Assembly: GCA_025450095.1 (NCBI GenBank)
Contig: JANWID010000130.1
Coordinates: 1 to 5,279 of the forward strand
DNA from: Bacteroidia bacterium
GTDB taxonomy: Bacteria; Bacteroidota; Bacteroidia; AKYH767-A; OLB10
DNA: 5,279 nucleotides
Reading direction: 5' to 3'
The position numbers were made by a program, and so were the translations under genes. The notes under the pieces are model-generated. The model saw only the letters and a list, made by a program, of their open reading frames with translations, had not been told where the DNA came from and did no database searches. This document shows positions 1 to 4,942 of this stretch, one piece after another (the first letter of the stretch is position 1; each line of letters starts with the position of its first letter).

Positions 1-463
1 CCTTACTCCTTAAATCAAGGCCTCCTTCGTAAACTGACTTCAGGTTAACCATATAAAATGACCAGCCTGAGGAACAGCCGAGCCTGAGATCAAGTTTAGA
101 GTCCTCATCAGTCGGAATATTGGTTTGTTCCAATTCCACAACGGTGTGTCCAAATTCTTCCTTCAGATGAATATTCACAAGGCAATCTCCGGCAAATGTA
201 AATTCCAGATGATCGGTTCCATTCGCATGGGTAACTTTTCCTTTTTCCAGGCCATCATATAAAAACCAGGTCATTTCATAGGTCATGGGTGGTTCGATTT
301 GCGCTGTCATGCTGACCGGATTTCCTTTGTCGTCAAAATAACGTGCCGTTTTCAGAAACCATTTTTCAATTTCCGCAGGAACGGTCCATGCGTTATAAAT
401 TACATGCATGGGTGCTTTCACAGCAATCCTTTTTTTAAAGCTGGTCCAGTCGAAGTTTTTCAT
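1..463 (-). CDS. SRPBCC/AHSA1-like (START-like) domain protein, C-terminus cut by window edge
   Basis: Open reading frame from ATG at 463 running off the left edge with no stop; 154 residues are visible. The start is followed by MKNFDWTSFKKRIAV and the strand-turn-helix VKAPMHVIYNAWT (about residues 15-27), the usual N-terminal pattern of AHSA1-type SRPBCC proteins. Further along are EIEKWF (31-36) and, near the edge, GCSSGWSFYMVNLKSVYEGG (129-148), the typical C-terminal helix motif of this family, so probably only a few residues are missing. The helix-grip fold forms a hydrophobic cavity; no enzymatic activity can be assigned. It lies 19 nt downstream of the SnoaL-like gene on the same strand, so the two are probably co-transcribed. 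No Shine-Dalgarno is visible, as is common in Bacteroidota. The family call is secure; the ligand is unknown. Confidence 0.9.
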   Translation of the reverse strand, partial: MKNFDWTSFKKRIAVKAPMHVIYNAWTVPAEIEKWFLKTARYFDDKGNPVSMTAQIEPPMTYEMTWFLYDGLEKGKVTHANGTDHLEFTFAGDCLVNIHLKEEFGHTVVELEQTNIPTDEDSKLDLRLGCSSGWSFYMVNLKSVYEGGLDLRSK

Positions 464-482
464 ATATCAGTTTAATTCATTT

Positions 483-851
483 TCAAAAAATTCCGTTTTC
501 ATTTGGTGTGTTTGCCGGGATCGGCATAACTATGTCCCACATTTCAACAATCCTTGAATTTTCAATTTTGAAAATGTGCACCGCAGTCACTCCGTTATCG
601 CCAGGATGTTTTCGAATCCAGGAATGGACGGCGACAATGTTGCCTTCACAAATCGTTCGCTGAATTTCAAGTGATTTGTGCGGATCCTGTGCTGCATTTT
701 CGATCATTCCTGCTTTCAATGAAGTTGCATCACCACGATAATATGCATTGTGATGCCTGAAATCAGGATCAATATACATTTTGTATGCTTCGTTAATTTT
801 TCCGGCAACAACCAATTGTAGAAAATCGATTGCAATGTCTTTGATTTCCAT
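483..851 (-). CDS. SnoaL/NTF2-like small cytoplasmic protein (COG4922-like)
   Basis: A complete 122-residue protein, the normal length for single-domain SnoaL/NTF2-like proteins. It begins with an N-terminal helix (IKDIAIDFLQLVVAGKINEA), then the FRHHN segment (31-35) and YRGD (38-41), a central strand with H76 (IVAVHSWIRK), PGDNG (83-87), and the closing strands AVHIFKIENSRIVEMWD (90-106). The order HHN, HPGDNG, VEMWD resembles COG4922, described as predicted SnoaL-like aldol-condensation enzymes. H34, H76, H92 and D106 would line the cone-shaped pocket, but a catalytic role is inference. No signal peptide is present. It is the first gene of a probable two-gene operon with the SRPBCC gene downstream. 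A box resembling the Bacteroidota -7 element (TTTATTTG, 898-891 on the minus strand, one mismatch to TAnnTTTG) lies about 40 nt upstream, with no convincing -33 partner. Confidence 0.88.
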   Translation of the reverse strand: MEIKDIAIDFLQLVVAGKINEAYKMYIDPDFRHHNAYYRGDATSLKAGMIENAAQDPHKSLEIQRTICEGNIVAVHSWIRKHPGDNGVTAVHIFKIENSRIVEMWDIVMPIPANTPNENGIF

Positions 852-938
852 TACGTAATTATTGTTGCTTTTTCATTCCACTAAATTTCAGCAAATAAAA
901 GTAACGATTTTTTGCCGAAGATAATCATGTATAAAACA

Positions 939-974
939 TGCCATGAAGCATGATTCAGACTCAGCTTCATGGCA
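939..974 (-). terminator. Intrinsic terminator of the SRPBCC gene
   Basis: A perfect 11-bp inverted repeat (TGCCATGAAGC at 939-949, GCTTCATGGCA at 964-974). After a one-base bulge the stem gains three more pairs (TGA 951-953 with TCA 961-963), leaving a 7-nt loop. On the minus strand it begins 17 nt past the stop of the gene at 991-1431 and is followed by TGTTTTAT, a modest U-rich tail. It also separates that gene from the SnoaL-like gene. The stem is clear; the tail is weaker than in a textbook terminator. Confidence 0.68.
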
Positions 975-990
975 CGCTGTCCTAGCGATT

Positions 991-1431
991 TTAAACCTCT
1001 GAAAGTTCTTTTACTTTTTCGAGAGCCTTTGGAAATGTGTCTTTAAAATAATCCTCAAACTCATCTGTAAGATCCATTTCAACAATCAATTCTGTTTTCC
1101 CGTCGGCTCCTTTCAGTGTATAATTTTCGGTAGCCCCGCTCCATTGTTTGGATTCTTCATCTGCAGGTTGTTTCTGTGCGTCCTTGACAACTCCCAGGTG
1201 TTGGAATGACATAAATTCATTTGGGACTTTCTTAGCGATGGTGCTATACATTCCCTGTTGTCCATCGCCACTGAGAAATAAAACTTCACTGCCTTCTTTC
1301 CAGTCAGTAACGGCATGTGAGCCTTCGTTGAAAACGCTGGTCCACTTGTTATAAGTGGAGTTGTCCCAAAGTGTATTCCATACCTTTTCTTTGGGTGCAT
1401 TGATTTTTACTGTGAATTTTGCTTTTTTCAT
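991..1431 (-). CDS. SRPBCC/AHSA1-like domain protein, complete
   Basis: A 146-residue protein of typical single-domain SRPBCC length. The N-terminus (MKKAKFTVKINAPKEKVWNT) is the classic beta1 plus INAPKEKVW helix entry; then come the W30-T31 turn, DWKEGSEVLF (43-52), GMYSTIAKKVPNEFMSFQHLG (60-80) and the long C-terminal helix (PKALEKVKELSEV, 134-146) that closes the cavity. This is a different paralogue from the protein at 1-463: the two share fold and entry motif but differ in the central region and C-terminus. It is acidic, cytoplasmic, and has no membrane segment. It appears to be a single transcription unit: a possible weak promoter (TTG near 1504 and TAATTTAG about 20 nt further on) overlaps the preceding terminator hairpin, and a strong terminator follows. 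Function beyond hydrophobic-ligand binding cannot be assigned. Confidence 0.9.
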   Translation of the reverse strand: MKKAKFTVKINAPKEKVWNTLWDNSTYNKWTSVFNEGSHAVTDWKEGSEVLFLSGDGQQGMYSTIAKKVPNEFMSFQHLGVVKDAQKQPADEESKQWSGATENYTLKGADGKTELIVEMDLTDEFEDYFKDTFPKALEKVKELSEV

Positions 1432-1494
1432 AGTTTCAATTTTTAATAATTAGGTCCATAAAAATCCGGTACTCTAAATTAAAAATAAATTTCC

Positions 1495-1509
1495 CGGGAT
1501 ACAATCCCG
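1495..1509 (-). terminator. Probable terminator after dodecin
   Basis: A perfect 6-bp GC-rich stem with a 3-nt loop (CGGGAT at 1495-1500, ATCCCG at 1504-1509), lying 33 nt past the dodecin stop. In the minus-strand transcript it is followed by GGAAA and then an A/U-rich stretch with a run of five U. The short stem and the delayed U-run make it only a moderate candidate; it could also be an operator for the next gene. Confidence 0.45.
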
Positions 1510-1542
1510 AAAACCTGAAAAAAGTATCTGAAATAAGTATTT

Positions 1543-1752
1543 CTATTTAACGCCGTCTTTTTCGAAACTTATTTTGCAATTGAGTCGCCATAGCGTGATT
1601 TTCCCGTTTGTTACTTCCGCGTTCATATTTTTGATCCACACGGATTTGATGTTGTGAATAGTTTTTGAAGCTTCGCTTACTGCTTTTTGTGCAGCGTCTT
1701 CCCAGCCTTTATTAGATTCGGCAAGAAGTTCGATGACCTTGATGAGTGCCAT
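1543..1752 (-). CDS. Dodecin family flavin-binding protein
   Basis: A 69-residue protein of exact dodecin length. It shows the family layout: beta1 ALIKVIELLAESNKGWEDAA (2-21), one amphipathic helix (AVSEASKTIHNIKSV, 24-38), then two long strands (IKNMNAEVTNGKITLW, 40-55, and RLNCKISF, 56-63). Dodecins assemble into hollow dodecameric shells that store or buffer flavins (FMN, riboflavin, lumichrome) in the cytoplasm. In alignment from memory with Halobacterium dodecin, the flavin-stacking Trp falls at S37 and the pairing Gln at R56; this NIKSV...R form is common in bacterial dodecins, while W39 and W55 are extra aromatics close by. The ATG lies one base after the stop of the preceding small gene and has no Shine-Dalgarno of its own, suggesting translational coupling. 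A short hairpin 33 nt downstream probably ends the unit. Confidence 0.95.
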   Translation of the reverse strand: MALIKVIELLAESNKGWEDAAQKAVSEASKTIHNIKSVWIKNMNAEVTNGKITLWRLNCKISFEKDGVK

Positions 1753-1753
1753 G

Positions 1754-1966
1754 TTAATGAGAGTTTATTTGTTTGAGACAATTTCTGTGATTCTGTAGCA
1801 ACATGATCCTGATCCATTGGTATTCCCTTTTCCAGGATTCGAATCGATATTTATATTTCATTGTTAATTGTTTTTGTTCCTGGTACAACCAGTGATATCT
1901 GTCGGGAATCGAATTCTTGCGCCTTGATTTAGGAAGAGCAGCCTGTTCGGATTTTTTTAAAGTCAT
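1754..1966 (-). CDS. Small basic hypothetical protein upstream of dodecin
   Basis: An unrecognised 70-residue protein, starting MTLKKSEQAALPKSRRKN. It is strongly basic (many K/R) with a Trp/Tyr/Gln-rich middle (YHWLYQEQKQ, residues 24-33, and YKYRFESWKREYQWIR, 38-53), has no hydrophobic segment, and could be helical. Evidence that it is real: its ATG at 1966-1964 has AAAGG nine bases upstream, a rarity here; a sigma-54-like element ends about 37 nt upstream; and its stop sits one base before the dodecin ATG. The frame stays open upstream to an ATG at 2065, but that start would place the promoter-like element inside the gene and has no ribosome binding site, so the 1966 start is preferred. 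Against it: no family is recognised, and a chance frame of this length is possible. Confidence 0.45.
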   Translation of the reverse strand: MTLKKSEQAALPKSRRKNSIPDRYHWLYQEQKQLTMKYKYRFESWKREYQWIRIMLLQNHRNCLKQINSH

Positions 1967-1975
1967 TGTGTATAA

Positions 1976-1980
1976 CCTTT
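1976..1980 (-). promoter_or_regulatory. Shine-Dalgarno-like site deciding the start at 1966
   Basis: AAAGG on the minus strand, nine bases before the ATG at 1966-1964. None of the other gene starts in the window has a comparable site at this spacing, so it favours this start over the upstream ATG at 2065. Confidence 0.4.
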
Positions 1981-2002
1981 GTCTGGTAATTCTACAATAC
2001 CA

Positions 2003-2017
2003 TGCAAACACGTGCCA
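2003..2017 (-). promoter_or_regulatory. Sigma-54-like -24/-12 element, spacing one base short
   Basis: The minus strand reads TGGCACGTGTTTGCA. Both halves match the sigma-54 consensus (TGGCACG and TTGCA), but three bases separate them instead of four, leaving 9 nt rather than 10 between the GG and GC pairs. The predicted start of transcription is near 1992, about 25 nt before the ATG of the small gene at 1966. The halves are striking; the spacing defect is a real objection, because sigma-54 normally demands exact spacing. Confidence 0.38.
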
Positions 2018-2157
2018 CCCTGTAAAACACCATGAAATTGCCCGGTTACGGACTTTCCCATTCATAAAAGAGGAATATAATTCCCAACAGGGTAATTAAT
2101 TCCAAGAGAAAAAGTCAGTTAGCTCCCTTGATCTTTTCATTGTCCTAGCAAAAAAAC

Positions 2158-2169
2158 CGGTTGCAACCG
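2158..2169. repeat. 12-bp perfect palindrome, possible operator or activator site
   Basis: CGGTTGCAACCG is self-complementary over its full length. It lies about 97 nt before the SDR promoter box and about 166 nt upstream of the predicted start of the dodecin operon, a distance usual for an activator of sigma-54 promoters. Binding by a dimeric regulator is inference. Confidence 0.35.
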
Positions 2170-2193
2170 ATTCCGGGACAAGTCCATGACCCG

Positions 2194-2208
2194 TTTGCCC
2201 CTGGCAAA
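2194..2208. repeat. Short inverted repeat TTTGCC-CCT-GGCAAA
   Basis: Perfect 6-bp arms around a 3-nt centre, located 58 nt before the SDR promoter box. It could be an operator or a short hairpin; there is no U-run, so it is not a convincing terminator. A smaller dyad (GGAC-AA-GTCC, 2176-2185) lies just before it. Confidence 0.3.
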
Positions 2209-2265
2209 TCAAGGGTTCTCTTTGACAAACAGGCAATAACAGGCCCGGAATTCCCCCAAAAACAA

Positions 2266-2273
2266 TATCTTTG
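2266..2273 (+). promoter_or_regulatory. Bacteroidota-type -7 promoter box of the SDR-VOC operon
   Basis: TATCTTTG matches the Bacteroidota primary-sigma -7 consensus TAnnTTTG exactly and is followed by the common C-rich start context (CCCC). It lies 19 nt before the SDR ATG, predicting a very short leader of roughly 10-15 nt. No clear TTTG/TTG -33 box is present at the usual 19-21 nt distance; TTTGAC at 2221 is too far away. Confidence 0.5.
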
Positions 2274-2292
2274 CCCCGAATTTATTTGGTTA

Positions 2293-3090
2293 ATGGGGAG
2301 TTTTACCGATAAGGTAATTATTATTACAGGGGCAACATCTGGTATCGGTAAAGCACTGGCTTTACAAATGGCCGGAAGCAATGTTCACCTGGTACTGGCT
2401 TCCCGTCGTTTGAATGAATTGATGATGGTGCAGGAAGCATGCCTTCAAAAGGGGGCCATGTGTTCCGTTTTTGAAGTGGATATGACCGATGAAAATTCAA
2501 TCAGAAAGTTTTCTGTTGATTTAAAAAATAAGGTTGACAGGATTGATATATTGATAAATAATGCTGGAATAAGTCAACGCTCATTAGCGGAACAAACTGC
2601 TGTTGAAGTTGACAGGAAAATCATGGAAGTAAATTTTTTCGGACCCGTAAATCTAACCAAATCTGTATGGCCCCTGCTGTTAAAATCACGGCATGCTAAT
2701 ATAGTTTTGATGAGTAGCGTAACCGGAACATTTGGTTTCCCATTACGAAGCGCCTATGCAGCTTCCAAACATGCTATTGAAGGTTTTTTTGAATCCTGGA
2801 TGTTGGAAAATACCAAACCAAATATTTACTTTACCACAATTTCACCAGGACGCATACAAACCAATATTTCACTTTCGGCATTGACGGCAGATGGCAGTGC
2901 GCATCGTGAAATGGATAATGGCCTGGCAAAAGGAATCAATGTGGATGTGTGTGCCACCAAAATTATCAATGGAATACTGAAGAATAAAAGAAAAATATAC
3001 GTGGCAAATAATGAAATGATCCTGGTATTTCTTCGGAAATATATTCCAGGTTTATTCTTCCGCATTGCTAAAAAAATTAACCCGATTTAA
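2293..3090 (+). CDS. Classical short-chain dehydrogenase/reductase (SDR), DHRS7/11beta-HSD-like
   Basis: A 265-residue cytosolic NAD(P)(H)-dependent oxidoreductase. Landmarks: cofactor loop TGATSGIG (12-19); SRR (37-39) at the end of beta2, the basic pattern that favours NADP(H); VDMTD (62-66); NNAG (89-92); and the full catalytic tetrad N114, S142, Y155, K159 (YAASK). SPG (184-186) follows, as in classical SDRs. The C-terminal tail after residue 240 (MILVFLRKYIPGLFFRIAKK) is hydrophobic and basic, as in DHRS7/DltE-like members, and may touch membrane. Start choice: the frame is open back to a TTG at 2161, but that stretch shows no SDR similarity and contains the promoter box; ATG 2293 puts the cofactor motif at the normal distance. 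The VOC gene follows after 20 nt. The substrate is not deducible; a hydroxyl or keto group on a lipid, steroid or fatty compound is typical. Confidence 0.94.
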   Translation: MGSFTDKVIIITGATSGIGKALALQMAGSNVHLVLASRRLNELMMVQEACLQKGAMCSVFEVDMTDENSIRKFSVDLKNKVDRIDILINNAGISQRSLAEQTAVEVDRKIMEVNFFGPVNLTKSVWPLLLKSRHANIVLMSSVTGTFGFPLRSAYAASKHAIEGFFESWMLENTKPNIYFTTISPGRIQTNISLSALTADGSAHREMDNGLAKGINVDVCATKIINGILKNKRKIYVANNEMILVFLRKYIPGLFFRIAKKINPI

Positions 3091-3110
3091 ATTCACTCAT
3101 ATTTATATTC

Positions 3111-4154
3111 ATGGCATTAATTTCAGGAATTCAACAAGTTGGTATAGGATGTTCAGATGCATCTGAAACATTTACATGGTTACGTAAAGCATTTGGATTA
3201 AATGTTAAAATTTTTGATGATGAAGCTAAAGCAGAACTTATGAGCCGTTACACAGGTGGCGAAGTACATGCACGACGGGCCATCCTGGCAATGAACATGA
3301 ATGGTGGAGGAGGAGCAGAAATATGGCAGTACACAAGCCGTACTTCAGTGGGAGGAAAAAAAGTGTTGTGGGGAGATTATGGAATTAATGCTGTGAAATT
3401 TAAATCAACTAAGGTTGAGGATTCATACCAGAACATTGAAAAAAATGTTCGTTGTACGGCTCCACAGAAATGTCCTGATGGAAATCTCTCTTTCCTGGTG
3501 AATGATGCCGCCGGTAATCAATACCAGGTAGTAAATGATAAGTCATGGTTTAAGAATTCCAATTTCATGCAGGGCGGAGTTTGTGGTGCTGTGATCGGTG
3601 TCAGCGATATTGATGCATCCATCGCATTTTACAGCAATGGATTTGGATTGAATAATGTTGTTTATGATGTAACAGGTCAGTTTGACGATTTGGGTGACGA
3701 AGGCCAGGGCCAAACTTACCGACGCGTGCTGCTAACTTTCGATAACCCGTACATTGCTCCGTTTAGCAGGTTGCTTGGTGATGTTCAGATTGAATTGATC
3801 CAGTCGCTCGATCGCAAAGCAACAAAAGCTTATGAAAACAGGTATTGGGGCGATCTTGGGTTCATTCATTTGTGTTTTGATGTTTCAAATATGAAAGCAC
3901 TGAAATCAAATCTCGAAAAACACAAATACCAGTTCACTGTGGATAGTGGTGATACTTTTAATATGGGAGAATCAGGAGGACGTTTTGCTTACGTGGAAGA
4001 TCCCGACGGAACATTAATTGAAATGGTAGAGACTCATAAAATTCCGGTATTAAAAAAATTGGGCTTTTATCTCGATCTCAAGAAACGCAAAACCGGAAAA
4101 CCACTTCCAAACTGGATGGTCAGCCTGATGGGACTTAACAAAGTGAAAGATTAA
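3111..4154 (+). CDS. Two-module VOC (glyoxalase/bleomycin-resistance/dioxygenase fold) protein
   Basis: A 347-residue protein with two tandem VOC modules, about residues 5-143 and 156-308, and a basic tail (KKLGFYLDLKKRKTGK, 315-330). Module 1 begins ISGIQQVGIGCSDASETFTW; module 2 begins GAVIGVSDIDASIAFYSNGF. In module 2 the usual metal ligands are partly visible: E228 (QIELIQ), H253 (GFIHLCFD) and E304 (LIEMVET), with EDPDG at 296-300. The first histidine of the classic site is replaced (near G159), and module 1 has Q9 and V95 where histidines are common, keeping only E70. It may therefore bind metal incompletely, or be a binding protein rather than a dioxygenase or lyase. Length and layout recall two-domain extradiol or hydroxyphenylpyruvate dioxygenases, but no closer match is claimed. 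It is probably co-transcribed with the SDR 20 nt upstream. Confidence 0.9.
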   Translation: MALISGIQQVGIGCSDASETFTWLRKAFGLNVKIFDDEAKAELMSRYTGGEVHARRAILAMNMNGGGGAEIWQYTSRTSVGGKKVLWGDYGINAVKFKSTKVEDSYQNIEKNVRCTAPQKCPDGNLSFLVNDAAGNQYQVVNDKSWFKNSNFMQGGVCGAVIGVSDIDASIAFYSNGFGLNNVVYDVTGQFDDLGDEGQGQTYRRVLLTFDNPYIAPFSRLLGDVQIELIQSLDRKATKAYENRYWGDLGFIHLCFDVSNMKALKSNLEKHKYQFTVDSGDTFNMGESGGRFAYVEDPDGTLIEMVETHKIPVLKKLGFYLDLKKRKTGKPLPNWMVSLMGLNKVKD

Positions 4155-4165
4155 ATACCCTGGTT

Positions 4166-4188
4166 CCTTTTCATCAATACAGAAAAGG
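4166..4188. terminator. Weak hairpin at the convergent gene ends
   Basis: CCTTTTC (4166-4172) and GAAAAGG (4182-4188) form a 7-bp stem with a 9-nt loop in the 19-nt gap between the convergent VOC and SRD5A-like genes, overlapping the last codons of the latter. On the plus strand a run of five T follows ten bases later. The stem is A/T-rich and the tail displaced, so termination here is only a suggestion; it is nevertheless the only candidate for both operons. Confidence 0.25.
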
Positions 4189-4938
4189 GAATATGATTTT
4201 TCGATCGCGGGGATAATCTGAAAATTTATTGATATACCAATCGTGGTGGTTTTTCGCTCGTGGCACCAGGTTGGCAAAAGTCCAGATCATAAAAGTCAGT
4301 GCAGGAAGATTCCAGGCCATGAGAGCAAATCCTGACCATTCCACAACTTCTCCAAAAAGATTAGGTGCCGATACAAACCTGAAAAAAAATCCTTTTGGAA
4401 TTTTATAATCGGTTTCTCCGGGTTTTCTTAAATTAATCAATATGGAATCTGATTTCATGTTGATAAACATCCCGGCAAGGAAAAGGAATGCCCCGAGAAT
4501 GAATGTTGGAGAAGACAACCATTCGATGTCGTATTTTTCAACTGGTGCCATTTCCGCAAGGTAGTATCCATTCAGTCCTGCATTTATCAAATTAAATGTA
4601 ATCGCATTCATTACAATTAAGAGCGGCATTTTTTTCGGAGTTGTCCGGATGCGGGCCGGATAAATGAATGTGCGGTTGAAGTAATGAATGATCCAGATAA
4701 CAAAGAGAATCCATGCATAAGATTTAAACGACAAAGTGCCCCACAATAAAAAATATAACATCAGGGCAAATGAAGGAAACTCCATGATCATCCAACTCAA
4801 TTTGTTGTTGATGGTAATTCCCCAATTTTCAGAAGTATGCCTTCCAAAAGGAGCAGTTATATAAAACATGGCTACATGAACCACCAGGGCGAGGAAGATC
4901 CATCCAAAACAAATAATCTGAAGCAAATTTATTGTCAT
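4174..4938 (-). CDS. Steroid 5alpha-reductase (SRD5A) family integral membrane reductase
   Basis: A 254-residue polytopic membrane protein, the same length as human SRD5A2 and carrying its signatures throughout. Segments: TM1 about 5-27; MEFPSFALMLYF (52-63), matching the QELPSFA helix with catalytic Glu (E53 here, E57 in SRD5A2); HYFNRTFIYP (85-94), matching HYFHRTFVY with the catalytic Tyr (Y86 here, Y91 there); GMFINMKSDSILINLRKPG (156-174); FVSAPNLFGEVVEW (188-201); RAKNHHDWYINKFSDYP (227-243); and a C-terminal RKIIFPFLY. NADPH-site positions N160, D163, R171, N193, E197, R227, H231 and Y235 are retained (human alignment from memory). The family reduces a C=C bond conjugated to a keto group with NADPH; the Steroid_dh domain also occurs in enoyl-CoA reductases, but the C-terminus is SRD5A-like. 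It starts 4 nt after the epimerase-like gene, so the two are probably co-transcribed. The substrate is unknown. Confidence 0.92.
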   Translation of the reverse strand: MTINLLQIICFGWIFLALVVHVAMFYITAPFGRHTSENWGITINNKLSWMIMEFPSFALMLYFLLWGTLSFKSYAWILFVIWIIHYFNRTFIYPARIRTTPKKMPLLIVMNAITFNLINAGLNGYYLAEMAPVEKYDIEWLSSPTFILGAFLFLAGMFINMKSDSILINLRKPGETDYKIPKGFFFRFVSAPNLFGEVVEWSGFALMAWNLPALTFMIWTFANLVPRAKNHHDWYINKFSDYPRDRKIIFPFLY

Positions 4939-4942
4939 ATGA

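Larger units (their letters stand above)
1967..2292. other. Divergent intergenic region between dodecin operon and SDR operon
   Basis: 326 nt without a supported gene. Contents from left to right: the ribosome-binding site and sigma-54-like element serving the minus-strand small gene; about 140 nt (2018-2157) in which I see no recognisable signal; a 12-bp palindrome (2158-2169); small dyads at 2176-2185 (GGAC-AA-GTCC) and 2194-2208; and the TATCTTTG promoter box of the SDR gene (2266-2273). Open frames on either strand here do not resemble proteins. Confidence 0.7.

Noticed and set aside
970..987. TGGCACG on the plus strand as a second sigma-54 half-site
   Set aside because: It is part of the terminator stem, lacks a TTGC partner at the right distance, and no plus-strand gene follows.
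1148..1354. 68-codon plus-strand frame antisense to the SRPBCC gene
   Set aside because: Lies wholly antisense to a clear gene; Cys/Ser/Pro-rich composition typical of a shadow frame.
1113..1400. 95-codon minus-strand frame inside the SRPBCC gene
   Set aside because: Overlaps the well-supported SRPBCC gene at 991-1431 in another frame and has no family resemblance.
1836..1855. TTCGAAT resembling a tRNA T-loop
   Set aside because: The flanking bases do not pair into a T stem and no acceptor, D or anticodon arm can be built around it.
1967..2065. Upstream extension of the small basic gene to an ATG at 2065
   Set aside because: No ribosome binding site, would cover the sigma-54-like element, and the extra 33 residues resemble nothing; the start at 1966 fits better.
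1917..2099. 60-codon plus-strand frame in the divergent region
   Set aside because: No start signal or family resemblance, and it runs antisense to the small gene and its promoter-like element.
2161..2292. 44-codon N-terminal extension of the SDR from a TTG
   Set aside because: Not SDR-like, contains the TATCTTTG promoter box and dyads; ATG 2293 gives normal family geometry.
2145..2381. 78-codon minus-strand frame over the SDR start
   Set aside because: Antisense to the SDR cofactor-binding region and its promoter; a shadow.
2826..3065. 79-codon minus-strand frame in the SDR C-terminal region
   Set aside because: Antisense to SDR coding sequence; its hydrophobicity reflects the complement of the basic tail.
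4050..4277. 75-codon minus-strand frame across the convergent gene ends
   Set aside because: Overlaps the ends of two well-supported genes and matches no family.
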